Assembly: GCA_021413845.1 (NCBI GenBank)
Contig: JAIOPP010000008.1
Location: 124,001-188,000, forward strand
Origin: Planctomycetia bacterium
GTDB taxonomy: Bacteria; Planctomycetota; Planctomycetia; Pirellulales; PNKZ01
DNA length: 64,000 nt
Direction: 5' to 3'
Shown: positions 52,909 through 62,012 of the stretch, piece by piece
Layout: the number at the start of each line of letters is the position of its first letter
Position numbering within the stretch: position 1 is the first letter of the stretch
Notes under the pieces: generated by a model
Databases searched by the model: none
The model's input: the letters and a program-made list of their open reading frames with translations, nothing else
Told to the model about the DNA's origin: nothing
Position numbers and translations under genes: made by a program

Positions 52909-53427
52909 TTACTTGGCGCGAGGCGCGAAGCTCACTTGTTTGACGAGCCGGCGGTAGTTGCCGTCGGCGTCGGTGGTTGCGGAGACCGCTGCGACGGCGT
53001 CGAGCACGTATTCGTAACACAAGAGATCGTCGGCGTGGATGAGCACCGCAGGTTCCGCTTGGCCCGCCGCGTGGGCTTGCGCGACTCTCCGTGCGACGAA
53101 CTCGCTCAGCCGGCGGAACGATGCGGCCGATGGTTTACCGCCGGCCTGCGCGTCGCTTGAAGCGCCGGCCTGCGCATCGCTCGCGTAACGTAATTCGGCG
53201 AGGTTGCCGGCCGGGTCGGCGCGGAGCCGAAGATCGATGACGTCGGGCCGTTCGTGAAGCGACGGTGTGCGGTCTGCGGCCGGGAGCTTCAGTCGGAAGT
53301 CGCCTTCGACCGCGGCGACTTTGAACGTCATCAAGAAGAACGCCATCAGTTGGAACACGATGTCGATCAGCGGCGTCATCTGGACGTCGACTTTTTCCGG
53401 CGCGGCTACGCTACGACGTTCGGCCAT
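52909..53427 (-). CDS. ExbD/TolR-like protein (172 aa)
   Basis: Single N-terminal transmembrane helix with the proton-path Asp (VDVQMTPLIDIVFQLMAFFL) and a periplasmic domain (DVIDLRLRADPAGNLAELRY, AVLIHADDLLCYEYVLDAVAAV). GAGGG precedes the ATG. A 24-nt microduplication gives the repeated residues SDAQAGAS/SDAQAGGK around residue 85. Closest relative in the window is the next ExbD (53528-54025). Last gene of the ExbB/ExbD/TPR/VWA locus, expected to couple proton flow to force with the TolQ-like protein. Confidence 0.88.
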   Translation of the reverse strand: MAERRSVAAPEKVDVQMTPLIDIVFQLMAFFLMTFKVAAVEGDFRLKLPAADRTPSLHERPDVIDLRLRADPAGNLAELRYASDAQAGASSDAQAGGKPSAASFRRLSEFVARRVAQAHAAGQAEPAVLIHADDLLCYEYVLDAVAAVSATTDADGNYRRLVKQVSFAPRAK

Positions 53428-53527
53428 GAGACCCTCGCTGGATGCAGGAGGGGCCGCGCTCCGACGAAGAAGGTCGAAGCGAAACGGAAGAGCGGCCCGA
53501 GAGATAAGTCGGGCCGGGGGGCGGAAG

Positions 53528-54025
53528 TTATTCCGCGCGGGGGGCGAACTTCACCTTCTTGGCGAGCTGCTGGTAGTTGCCGGCGGCGTCGCTCGTCGCA
53601 CTCACGGCTTCGACCGTGGCGATGATGTTTTCGTAGCGCAACAGATCGTCGGCGTCGATTTGAATTTCCGGCTCTTCTTGACCGGCGTTGCGGGCATGGC
53701 TCACTTTGATTTCGATGAACTCGCGGAGCTTGCGGAACGGCGAAGGGATCGCCTTGCCGTTGATCGGCGCGCCGGCGTCGATCCGCAGATCGGCGAGCTC
53801 GCCGTTGGCGGTCGAGCGGAGCCGAACCGTGATCATTTCCGTTTGCGTGTTGGCCGCGCCCGCGCTCCGCTCGGCCTTCGGGAGCTTCATGTTGAAGTCT
53901 CCTTCGGTCGTCGCGACTTTGAACGTCATCAAGAAGAACGCCATCAGCTGAAACACGATGTCGATCATCGGCGTCATCTGGATATCGACTTTTTCGGGAG
54001 CTTTGACGTCGCGACGTTGAGGCAT
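53528..54025 (-). CDS. ExbD/TolR-like protein (165 aa)
   Basis: Near copy in architecture of the downstream ExbD: KVDIQMTPMIDIVFQLMAFF with the conserved Asp, then EGDFNMKLPKAERS, EMITVRLRSTANGELADLRI and IQIDADDLLRYENIIATVEAV. The two share the N-terminal APEKVD(V/I)QMTP and the C-terminal VxFAPRA, so they arose by duplication. Lies 84 nt after the third ExbD gene and 100 nt before the last one. Confidence 0.9.
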   Translation of the reverse strand: MPQRRDVKAPEKVDIQMTPMIDIVFQLMAFFLMTFKVATTEGDFNMKLPKAERSAGAANTQTEMITVRLRSTANGELADLRIDAGAPINGKAIPSPFRKLREFIEIKVSHARNAGQEEPEIQIDADDLLRYENIIATVEAVSATSDAAGNYQQLAKKVKFAPRAE

Positions 54026-54109
54026 GGAACGCTCGATCGGAAAGGAAAGAAATCAGCGGACGGACACGAACACAAGCACCCGAGACGCAAGCAATCGAGA
54101 TGAACGTCG

Positions 54110-54553
54110 TCAGTCGTTGACGGAGGCGGCTCTAAACGCGAACTTCTCGAATTCGAGATCCTGACACATTTCCAGCATTTCGCGGACGTACTTCGTCGCG
54201 CAGTTGCGGTCGGCGCGGATGATCACCGTGGCGTCTTGCGCCTTTACCCCGCTCTTGAGCAGAAACGACTTCTTCACGTTCAAGCGCTTGCGGATGACGG
54301 GCAAGCTCGTGAAGCCGTCGCCCGAATAGAGCACTTGGCCGAACGAGTCCATCTGGAGAACGATCGGATCTTCCGGCGGCGACTCCGGCGGAATCGCCAG
54401 GCGGCTCGCGGGGAGCTTGATCTCTTGGTTCGCCGAGTCGTCGGAGAAGTTGATCAGAATCATGAAGAACGCGATCAACTGAAACGTCATGTCGATCATC
54501 GACGTCATGTCCCCTTCGGCCGAGACGTCGACACCGCTTTTGATCTTAGGCAT
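54110..54553 (-). CDS. ExbD/TolR-like protein (147 aa), divergent
   Basis: AGAGGA precedes the ATG by 7 nt. The helix MTSMIDMTFQLIAFFMILIN keeps the conserved Asp, but the periplasmic part differs from the other two: EIKLPASRLAIPPESPPEDP, LQMDSFGQVLYSGDGFTSLP and ATVIIRADRNCATKYVREMLEMCQ. This is the common TolR-type fold (RADRxxxYxxV). It is the first of three ExbD genes after the TolQ-like gene, so three non-identical subunits may assemble on one motor. Confidence 0.9.
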   Translation of the reverse strand: MPKIKSGVDVSAEGDMTSMIDMTFQLIAFFMILINFSDDSANQEIKLPASRLAIPPESPPEDPIVLQMDSFGQVLYSGDGFTSLPVIRKRLNVKKSFLLKSGVKAQDATVIIRADRNCATKYVREMLEMCQDLEFEKFAFRAASVND

Positions 54554-54649
54554 GCTGCGATCCTCTAAGGCCGGCGCTAGACGCTGCGCGGCGAGACGAA
54601 ACCGAACGGGGAAACAATCAACCGAGGAAACCGAATCGACCGAGGGCCG

Positions 54650-54678
54650 GGCATCGTCGTTCGCTCGGAACGACGACG
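54650..54678. repeat. Stem-loop between TolQ-like and first ExbD gene
   Basis: 12-nt arms (54650-54661 and 54667-54678, 11 of 12 paired) around a 5-nt loop lie in the 206-nt spacer. No T-run follows in either direction, so it is more likely an mRNA stability or processing element than a terminator. Confidence 0.5.
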
Positions 54679-54715
54679 CCTGCCGATAGCCTGAAGGCTA
54701 AAGAGGACAACTTCC

Positions 54716-54772
54716 GACTTACTTCTCCGCCTTCACTCGGCGGCTTACTTCTCGACGGCTTACTTCTTCACC
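54716..54772 (-). repeat. Three copies of the TolQ-like gene's stop-codon region
   Basis: On the minus strand AAGAAGTAAGCCG at the gene end is repeated as AGAAGTAAGCCG and again as AGAAGTAAGTCGG, separated by short spacers. Only the first copy is in frame and terminates the gene. Confidence 0.65.
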
Positions 54773-55668
54773 GTCTGGAAGCGGCTCATGAGCCCTTCGG
54801 AAATCGCACCGACGTCGTACAAGAACCGCGCGAGGCGATTCTTATAGATGCCGAACATGCAGATGGCCGGAATAGCGAGCCAGAGCCCGACGATCGTCGT
54901 GATGAGAGCCGTCGAAATACCGCCGGCGAGGCTCGCCGGATCGGGCGTCGTACCGGATTGTTCGATGACGCGGAAAGACGCGATCATCCCGTCGACCGTG
55001 CCGAGCAGCCCGACCATCGGCGCGATCGAGCCGATGAGCGCGATGTAGCTGAGGCGGTGTTCGAGCTTCATGGCTTCGTCGCTACCGGCTTCGTTCATCG
55101 CTTCTTCGGCGGCATCGTAACCGGATTGCAGCTTCGACATGCCGGCGGCGAGCAACGCGCCGAGGAACGACTCGTCGGCCTTCGCCATTTCGTAGGCCCC
55201 TTGGTAGTTCTTCTCGTTGAGCGCGGCTTCGAAGTTCTGCGACAACGCTTCCGGCATGATCGCGCTGCGGCGCAAGGCCAAGCCGTTGAGAATGACGAGC
55301 GCCACGAACGTAAACGACAGAGCCAAGAAGATCACGGTGTACAGGATCCCGAGCGAACGGTAGTAGTACGCCAAGAGGGACTCGTTCTTGAGTTCTTCGA
55401 TCTTCTTCTCCTTCGCGAGTTGCTCGGGCGTCTTACCGGCGGCCGACGAAGTCGACGGCGCAGCCGGAGCGGCCGGGGCGGCGGCTTCCGCGTCGGGAGC
55501 CGGAGCCGCTGCGGGAGCGGCGGCCGGAGCGGCTGCGGCATCGGGATCCGCGGCCGGAGCTTGAGCCGAGGCCGATTGCACGCTCAACCACGCGCCGCAC
55601 ACGGCGACCAACATCGCCGAAACGACTAACCGACATAACGACCAACGAGAAACGACGCGAACGAGCAT
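54760..55668 (-). CDS. TolQ/ExbB/MotA-family proton channel protein
   Basis: 302 aa; GGAGG 8 nt before the ATG. Signal-type first helix (SRWSLCRLVVSAMLVAVCGA), an Ala/Pro linker of about 40 residues, a Lys/Glu-rich helix, then the family core: TM helix near residues 108-132 and two further helices with IGSIAPMVGLLGTVDGMIASF near residue 212 and ALITTIVGLWLAIPAICMFG near 255. Forms the proton-driven stator with the ExbD proteins encoded just downstream. The long exported N-terminal extension is unlike E. coli TolQ or ExbB but common in planctomycetes. Confidence 0.92.
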   Translation of the reverse strand: MLVRVVSRWSLCRLVVSAMLVAVCGAWLSVQSASAQAPAADPDAAAAPAAAPAAAPAPDAEAAAPAAPAAPSTSSAAGKTPEQLAKEKKIEELKNESLLAYYYRSLGILYTVIFLALSFTFVALVILNGLALRRSAIMPEALSQNFEAALNEKNYQGAYEMAKADESFLGALLAAGMSKLQSGYDAAEEAMNEAGSDEAMKLEHRLSYIALIGSIAPMVGLLGTVDGMIASFRVIEQSGTTPDPASLAGGISTALITTIVGLWLAIPAICMFGIYKNRLARFLYDVGAISEGLMSRFQTVKK

Positions 55669-55874
55669 GACGACGGCCTCCGCAATAAAGCGAATGTAGG
55701 GGATCGGAGCGGGGGGAAAATGATTCTGCGAACGGTTCGCTGCGAGCCCCGGCGGGGAGCGAAGACGAAGCGTCTTAAATGCCGAATGAAGGCGAAAAGT
55801 TCAGTCTAATTGCAGTTCTTCGTACTGTAAAGGAAGCGAAGCGAGGCAAACCGGGGTTTCCTGCCGCAGCGGGC

Positions 55875-55901
55875 GCTCGGGCCGATACAACCGGCCCGAG
55901 C
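55875..55901. repeat. Perfect 10-bp hairpin after the 358-aa TPR gene
   Basis: GCTCGGGCCG and its complement flank a 7-nt loop, 8 nt beyond the stop of the 55909-56985 gene. No T-tract follows, so it may be a transcript 3'-end stabiliser or an attenuated terminator before the TolQ-like gene. Confidence 0.6.
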
Positions 55902-55908
55902 CCAGGCC

Positions 55909-56985
55909 TTAGGCAGGCTTTTTCTTCGTCAACCAAGGGGTGCCGGGATAGAGCCGATTGAGCCGGGTGAGGCATTCTTGGCCCCGTTCGTTCTTCCCGA
56001 TTTCGGTCCAGAGGTTCGAGAGGTTCCAGAGCGCTTCGGCATGGGCCGACGGCACGCTCGCGTAGAGGACATCGACGTGCAGGAAGGCCAGCAGGGCCGC
56101 CTTCTTGCCGTCCGGCTTGGCGTTGTAGCAGTTGCCGAGCGTCACGTAGGCCAAGGCCTGCAATTCCGATTCTTCCGGGTTCAGGTTCGCGATGACCGTT
56201 CCTTCGAGTTCCTTGATCGCTTCGTCGTACTGGCCGACCGCCGACTGGCATTGCGTGCGACCGAGCACCGCGGCGAAGCGTTGGCTTTCGGCCGAGCTCC
56301 CCTTTTGCGTCATCGGGTTGAACGGAATCTTCAACACTCCCTCGAACGCCGCTTGCGCTTGAGGGAAATTCTTCTGCGTCACCAGGGCTCGTCCGCGGGC
56401 CACGCCGGCGCGCATCTTCATGTCGTCGAACGGCGAGGCTTCCAACTCGGCGTAGCACTTCAAAGCGTCGTCGACTTTATTCAACGCGACGAGCAAGTCC
56501 CCCATCACTTCCTGACCTTGCAGATAGTGGTAGCTGTCCTTCTGGCCGTTGACGAACGTATACATCGCCGTGCCGGCGGCATCGACCTTACCGGCTCCGC
56601 GCAGCGCCATGCGGGCCTGAGCGAGCGCCGCGTAGAACTCGTAGTCTTGCTTGATTTCCTTGCGCGTGATCGTTTCCCGCTTGACCCTGCCGAGTTGCGT
56701 GAGGGCGCTTTGATCGCCGCCGTTCTTCAGGGCGCTACGCGCGAGGTTGATTTCCGTCGGCTCCCCCTCGAACTGAATCGAATCGATTTCGTTCGTGGGG
56801 ACCTTCGTCAGAACTCCTTGTACGTCGATCGTCACTTCCGTCGCGTTCACGGTCTTCACCGCGCCGGCCACGCGCGGCACGTTGCCCATCTTGCGAATCG
56901 AATCGAGAGCCGAGGCATCGTCGACGAGGCCGAGACAGAACAGAGAGAAGCAGACCACCGAGGCCGCACAGCGAACGAACTTCAT
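55909..56985 (-). CDS. Secreted TPR-type protein, 358 aa
   Basis: The start at 56985 is chosen for the signal peptide (MKFVRCAASVVCFSLFCLGL) and AGGAG 7 nt upstream. A short beta-rich N-terminal part (VAGAVKTVNATEVTIDVQGV, then VPTNEIDSIQFEGEPTE) precedes helical repeats of TPR type (NKVDDALKCYAELEASPFDD, GQYDEAIKELEGTVIANLNP). Similar N-terminal segments probably interact with partner proteins. It is 90 nt after the 1082-aa TPR gene and 240 nt before the TolQ-like gene. Likely an accessory periplasmic scaffold. Confidence 0.82.
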   Translation of the reverse strand: MKFVRCAASVVCFSLFCLGLVDDASALDSIRKMGNVPRVAGAVKTVNATEVTIDVQGVLTKVPTNEIDSIQFEGEPTEINLARSALKNGGDQSALTQLGRVKRETITRKEIKQDYEFYAALAQARMALRGAGKVDAAGTAMYTFVNGQKDSYHYLQGQEVMGDLLVALNKVDDALKCYAELEASPFDDMKMRAGVARGRALVTQKNFPQAQAAFEGVLKIPFNPMTQKGSSAESQRFAAVLGRTQCQSAVGQYDEAIKELEGTVIANLNPEESELQALAYVTLGNCYNAKPDGKKAALLAFLHVDVLYASVPSAHAEALWNLSNLWTEIGKNERGQECLTRLNRLYPGTPWLTKKKPA

Positions 56986-57075
56986 AACACGACTCCTAGC
57001 AAAACGTATGTTGATATTTTCGGTTGTGATCGAGAGTTTTATTTCCGGCGAACTCAAGGCGCTTCGCGCACCGCG

Positions 57076-60000
57076 CTATTGCGTGAGTGCCTTCGTCGCC
57101 TTGTCGTTCAGGTCCTTATACTTCGGCTTCCACTCGACGCCCCCCATGTCGGGATCGTAGTCTTTCGTGTTTTCGATCGAATACGTCACGCTGTTGAGCA
57201 GCTTCGAGCGTTCGGCCGGCGTGGCGGCTACGAGGGCGTTTTGGTAGTAGCACAACGCCATGTTGTAGCGGCCGACATGGAAGAGCCGGCGGTAAGCCGT
57301 GTGTTGCTGCTTCGCTTCCTCGAAAGCCGCTAGGTCTTTTTGGTACTTCGCTTTGACGTCGGCGGCGGCTGCATCCGCGGGGGCCTTCGGTGCCACCGGC
57401 GGTTGGAATTGCGGGATGCGCCGCATGGTGTCGGCGATGCGCTTCCAACCCCAGATGATGTTCTCTTTCGTTTTCGGATCCGGCCGCGAGCCTTCGATGG
57501 CCCGGGCGAACATCAGCGGCTCTTTGTTGTTGACGGCGCGAGCCACGAGCGTCTCGGCCGCTTCGACCTGGGCTTCCATCAGATTGCGGCGACCGAGCAG
57601 CACGTCGGCCAAGGCGTTGACCGATTCGACGTAGTTCGACGCGCGACGCATGGCGCGAGCCTTGCGCAGCTTGACGATGAGTTGCGCGTCGGAGTTCGCT
57701 TCGGTCAGAGGTGCGAGCTGGTCGTCGATCTCGCTGGAGCGTTTGAGCAAGTCGACGGCCGTCGTACGATCTTCGGCCGAGACTTCTTTTTGATCCAGCA
57801 GATCGCTGCCGAGCTTATACAAGTTCTCGGAGGCCCAATTCGCGTTCTGGAAGTACATCGTCTTCTTGTCGGTCGGCAATTGGTTGTATTGCTCGACCGC
57901 CGGGAGATACGCTTTTTTCACCTCGCCGAGGAAGAAGGCGAAACCCTTCGACGACTTCTTGATCCCCTCGATGTTCTTCGTCGAGCGATTTTGCTCGATC
58001 TGCTTTTCGAGCCGCAGCGCGAGGTTCAGATAGGTGCCCGCGAGTTGTTCCTTCGTGTCGCCGCCGGCTCCGGCTTTCGCCATCAACGCGTCGAGCTCCG
58101 GAGTCAGCTTTTGCGCTTCGTCCACTTTGTCGTTGAGGATGTAGGCCTGCAGCGCGAGCTTATACGCTTCGATCGGAATCGGGGCGACCGTCGCGGCGGG
58201 GTTCTTCGCCGCGTTGCGCACCAAGGTGAGCAAGCCCAGCTTCGGGTCTTCGAGAATCTCAAGCGCCTTGGCGTTTTGCCCCAGTGCGATGCGCGTCTCG
58301 CACAAGAAACGCAGCGCATCGGCATGCTGCACGGTGAGCTTCTCGACGGCGTCGAGCTTCGGGCGTTCCCGTTCGATCGCCTTTTCCAAGATCGCGTTGG
58401 TCTGCACGGCTAGGTTTTGCATATCGGCGGCCGGCATCTTCGTCGGCGCACCGTCGTCGATCCCCAGTTGCTCGCTGTAGAGCCCCCAGAGGGTACCGGC
58501 GGCTCGCATTTCCGCATCGGAACGGATCGCCGCGGTTTCTTGAATGCTCCCTAGAGCCAGCAAGATGTCGGGCAGGTTCTTTTCGTTGATCGCGATGGCG
58601 AGCAGGATATTCCAGGCGTCGTCGGCCTCTTTCTCTCCCTTCCAGCGCTTCGTGATCTCCGAAGCGATCGAGTACATCTTCTTCCGATCGAAGGCCGCAT
58701 CGAATGGCTTCTTGTTTTCCAGCAACAACTGTTGGTTGTTTTGATATTCGTTGACGTAGCCGGCCAACGCGATTTGCGCCGCCGAACGGGCACCGCCGCT
58801 ATTCGGGTAGAACTTCAACAAGAACTCGCCCATCACGGCCGGCTCGTACGTCTTCCCCTGCGTATACATGAGATAGCAGATGTAGTAGCGGACGATGTTG
58901 CGATCGTCGAAGCTCGTATTTTCGTCGGCCAGCGTAACGGCCTTCGCGAACATCGTCAGCGCGCCGTCGCGAGCCGTGTTAGCTTCCTTCTGCTTCGCCG
59001 CTTGGATCGCCGGATCGGTCGCCTTCTGCGCTTCAGCCACGGCGGCGGAGAACTTCGTCATCTCCTCCGTGCCGCGGTTTTGAGCTTCGAGAAACGTCCG
59101 GGGTTCGCGGTTCGGGTCGACGTTCGAGCCGATCTCTTTCAACAACGCGCGGGCCAAGTCTTGATACTCGCCCGTCGCACTCGCCACGACTTCCGCATAG
59201 TCGGCCGCATGGTCGAGGGCCCGTTGCTTCTTCGTCGCTTCTTCTCCCTTGGCACCGGCCGGAAACGTGCCGGACCACAACTTATTGGCGACCGCGCCGT
59301 AGTAGCGCACGGCGAGCCATTCGGGACGCGAGAGCTCTTCGTTGCTCGAGCCCCGGATGAATTCTTCGGCCTGGATGGCCGCGAGCTCGTACAGCTTTTC
59401 CGTTTCGGCGGTCCAGCATTGCAGCGACAAGTACAAGGCGCTGGCCTTATACGGACGGAGCGACTTGAGATCGTCGGGCTGGCCCAAGAGATCGTTGTAC
59501 AGGCCGAGAGCGCGCTTCGTATCCTTCAACTCTTGGTAGCACTGGCCTTCTTGCAAGCGCGCTGCGAGGCCGGCGATGAGCGTGCGATAGTCTTTGTAGA
59601 TCGAGCCGTATTTCTCGGCCGCCGTGAGGAGGGCTTTCTTCCATTCGGGCGATTGATCGACGAATGTGCGCGACTTCTCGTACAGCCCCTTGGCGTGGAA
59701 CATGTGGGCCTGGATCAAGTCTCCTTTGGCCCGTTCGCGCAGAGCGACGCGCGGATCGTCCGGCGTCATGAATTTCGGAAACGTCTGTAAGAGCTTGGCG
59801 AACTTCTCTTCGGCTTGGAGGAAGACCTTTTCCGATTCGTCGAAGAACTTGCGGGCTTCTTCCATCAGCGCCGGTTTTTGCTTCTCGAACTCCGGTCGCA
59901 CCGCTTGTTCGACTTTGGCCCGACCTCGCTCGACGAGCACGGCCCCCATTTGCGTCTCGGCGCCCGGAGCTTGCGGGTGCGACGGGTTCGCGGCGACGAA

Positions 60001-60324
60001 CTCTTGGAACTTCGCCTTCGCGCCGTCGAGCAGCTTCTCGCGCACGACGTTGTCGCGCTCGCTGCGCGAAGCTTCGAGGTTCGTGCGCGCCGCTTCGAAG
60101 GGGATCATCTGTCGCTGCGTCTCGGTGAGCAGCGGGCTCTTGACCATCGCATCGAGATAGTCGATCGCGACGTCGTAGTAGCCCTTCTGCCGCAGCCCTT
60201 GGAGGAAGTTTTCGTATTCCTCGACGGCATAGAGCGTCGGCGCTTGCGTTAGGCCGAGCGCGAGAGCCACCGGAGCGCCGCGGAACATTCTCAAACCGAG
60301 CATTCTAAAACCGATTCGTTTCAT
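57076..60324 (-). CDS. Large secreted helical/TPR-like protein, 1082 aa
   Basis: The start at 60324 is chosen for the signal peptide (MKRIGFRMLGLRMFRGAPVA) and GGAAGGAAG upstream. The rest is helical repeat throughout: early GLRQKGYYDVAIDYLDAMVK, a middle region shared with the 382-aa protein (IYKDYRTLIAGLAARLQEGQ, RALGLYNDLL), and a distinct C-terminal half ending near ALVAATPAERSKLLNSVTYS. No cysteines of note or catalytic motifs. Probably the largest periplasmic component of the ExbB/ExbD locus. Its relation to the shorter paralogue suggests duplication followed by extension or truncation. Confidence 0.85.
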   Translation of the reverse strand: MKRIGFRMLGLRMFRGAPVALALGLTQAPTLYAVEEYENFLQGLRQKGYYDVAIDYLDAMVKSPLLTETQRQMIPFEAARTNLEASRSERDNVVREKLLDGAKAKFQEFVAANPSHPQAPGAETQMGAVLVERGRAKVEQAVRPEFEKQKPALMEEARKFFDESEKVFLQAEEKFAKLLQTFPKFMTPDDPRVALRERAKGDLIQAHMFHAKGLYEKSRTFVDQSPEWKKALLTAAEKYGSIYKDYRTLIAGLAARLQEGQCYQELKDTKRALGLYNDLLGQPDDLKSLRPYKASALYLSLQCWTAETEKLYELAAIQAEEFIRGSSNEELSRPEWLAVRYYGAVANKLWSGTFPAGAKGEEATKKQRALDHAADYAEVVASATGEYQDLARALLKEIGSNVDPNREPRTFLEAQNRGTEEMTKFSAAVAEAQKATDPAIQAAKQKEANTARDGALTMFAKAVTLADENTSFDDRNIVRYYICYLMYTQGKTYEPAVMGEFLLKFYPNSGGARSAAQIALAGYVNEYQNNQQLLLENKKPFDAAFDRKKMYSIASEITKRWKGEKEADDAWNILLAIAINEKNLPDILLALGSIQETAAIRSDAEMRAAGTLWGLYSEQLGIDDGAPTKMPAADMQNLAVQTNAILEKAIERERPKLDAVEKLTVQHADALRFLCETRIALGQNAKALEILEDPKLGLLTLVRNAAKNPAATVAPIPIEAYKLALQAYILNDKVDEAQKLTPELDALMAKAGAGGDTKEQLAGTYLNLALRLEKQIEQNRSTKNIEGIKKSSKGFAFFLGEVKKAYLPAVEQYNQLPTDKKTMYFQNANWASENLYKLGSDLLDQKEVSAEDRTTAVDLLKRSSEIDDQLAPLTEANSDAQLIVKLRKARAMRRASNYVESVNALADVLLGRRNLMEAQVEAAETLVARAVNNKEPLMFARAIEGSRPDPKTKENIIWGWKRIADTMRRIPQFQPPVAPKAPADAAAADVKAKYQKDLAAFEEAKQQHTAYRRLFHVGRYNMALCYYQNALVAATPAERSKLLNSVTYSIENTKDYDPDMGGVEWKPKYKDLNDKATKALTQ

Positions 60325-60863
60325 CCGTATCTTCCTTCCGTAGCTTCCATTCCTCGTTGCCACGCAGTGGGCTCCGTTCGTGCTTCGACCGAAGCGACGA
60401 ACAACACCGAGCGTGGCGAACGACGAGAGAACTATGTGAATGCTGGAACAGTTAATTCGGAACTAAAAGCAAGTCGTGAGCGTCGAACCTCTTCGATGAC
60501 TCCTGCGTCGGATCGATGCGCTCGAAGGGCCGATGCCGTCCGAACGAAACGAGCTGCGAGGGTGTTACCGAACAGGGGTAGAATCGTGCAAGAAAAGGGA
60601 GCGGGCGGAAGCGGAATTTCAGACGAGTGAACACCGAGAAAGAACTTCGACGAGATGGGTCGCGTGCGACGCCGGAACAGCGGTCCCGAGCGGCGCGACG
60701 AGAATCACACATCAGCTTATAAGCCGTTTTTCACGTAATCAAGCAGGAGCCTTCGTAATTCATGATTTCGTCGCTAGGGGCCGCCGCACGCGGGCGACTT
60801 CGAGCTCGCCACGGCCGGCGCCGATGCGTCGGCCGCTTCAGGTTGCGGCAGTGTTCATTGCTG
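60325..60863. other. 539-nt non-coding gap between the two TPR paralogues
   Basis: No convincing gene on either strand; the small open frames have no homologous features. A weak minus-strand promoter-like pair, TTGATT (60742-60737) and TATAAG (60721-60716), is separated by 15 nt and could drive the 1082-aa gene with a leader near 390 nt. Confidence 0.5.
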
Positions 60864-62012
60864 CTAGTTGCTTTTGCCGCCGGCCCCGTCGAGGTCGATC
60901 AGAAGTTGGTCGGCCGCGGCTTGGTAAGGGCCCGGCTTTTTCGTCAGCGGCTCGGCATGCGTCCGAGCTTTGACGAGCCACGCCCCCCGATCCGCCGGCG
61001 AAGGCTTCTTCTTTTTGTCCATCGCAGCCAACAAGTAGCCTCGGGCGGTGAAGTACCGCACGGCTTGCCACTCGGGCCACGACTCTTCTTCGTGCGGGAG
61101 GTGGGTTAAATATTCCTCCCCCTGAGAAAAAGCCAATTCGTACAGCTTTTCCTGTTCGGTCGTCCAGCATTCGAGCGACAAATACATCGCCGCGACCCGC
61201 ATCCGATGCAGAGGCTTGATCTCGTCGGGCTGCGTTAACAGATCGTTATACAGCCCGAGAGCGCGGCGCGGCTCGCCGAGGTTCTTGTAGCACATCCCTT
61301 GCTTCAGGCGAGCCATGAGCCCGGCGATGAGCGTGCGATAGTCTTTGTAGATCTGCTCGTACCGATCGGCGGCGGCTTGATAGTTCTCGCGCGCTTCCGA
61401 CGATTCCAGGGGGTACGTCCCGGCGAGTTCTTCGAGCACGCCGGCTTGATACATCAGCGCTTGCATCAGGTCTCCGCGCAACCGATCGCGGCGGCGCGTC
61501 TCGGCTTCCGACATCCCCTCCTTCGGAAACTTCGAGAACGACCGGAGCCGATTTTGAAACTGATCGATCACGGTCGTGAAGAGTTTCTCGGCGGCGCGAA
61601 ACCGCTGCCGGGCAAGATCCAACAGCGCATCCCGATCGGCCGGAGCTTCCACTTGCCGAGCGTCCGAGGCATCGGCTTTGCCGGCGGTCGTTAGGACGAC
61701 CCCCAACTGCATCTCGGCATACGGCGCATTGATGTGGGTCGGGTTCTCTTTCAGGAATTCTTCGAGCAGCGTTTGCGCTTTGAGCAACAGTTTCTCACGC
61801 TGCGCTGTTTCCAGCGCGGTCATCGAGGAATGCACCAGCGCTCGAGCTTCCGTCACGACTTGCGGCACGGCATCGGGAACGTTTCTCGATTCCGCGGTGT
61901 CGCCCGCTTCGCCGGCGGCGCGCAGCGCTACTAAGTCGAACACGCCGGTACCGCCGATTACGACGACGAGCATCGCAAACTTCCGAACGAAGCTTCCCAC
62001 CAACTTGTGCAT
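60864..62012 (-). CDS. Secreted TPR-like protein, 382 aa (paralogue of the 1082-aa protein)
   Basis: N-terminal hydrophobic segment (FAMLVVVIGGTGVFDLVALR) is a signal or anchor. The body matches the N-terminal half of the 1082-aa protein: QIYKDYRTLIAGLMARLKQG, RRALGLYNDLLTQPDEI, AAMYLSLECWTTEQEKLYEL and WQAVRYFTARGYLL. It lacks the long C-terminal half. The start codon directly follows the stop of the VWA gene (TAG then ATG), which implies coupled translation. Probably interacts with the VWA protein. Confidence 0.84.
   Translation of the reverse strand: MHKLVGSFVRKFAMLVVVIGGTGVFDLVALRAAGEAGDTAESRNVPDAVPQVVTEARALVHSSMTALETAQREKLLLKAQTLLEEFLKENPTHINAPYAEMQLGVVLTTAGKADASDARQVEAPADRDALLDLARQRFRAAEKLFTTVIDQFQNRLRSFSKFPKEGMSEAETRRRDRLRGDLMQALMYQAGVLEELAGTYPLESSEARENYQAAADRYEQIYKDYRTLIAGLMARLKQGMCYKNLGEPRRALGLYNDLLTQPDEIKPLHRMRVAAMYLSLECWTTEQEKLYELAFSQGEEYLTHLPHEEESWPEWQAVRYFTARGYLLAAMDKKKKPSPADRGAWLVKARTHAEPLTKKPGPYQAAADQLLIDLDGAGGKSN

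Noticed and set aside
60452-60712. 86-codon minus-strand frame in the gap between the TPR paralogues
   Set aside because: Arg/Ser/Pro-rich, no ribosome site, no recognisable motif; codon pattern not like the flanking genes.
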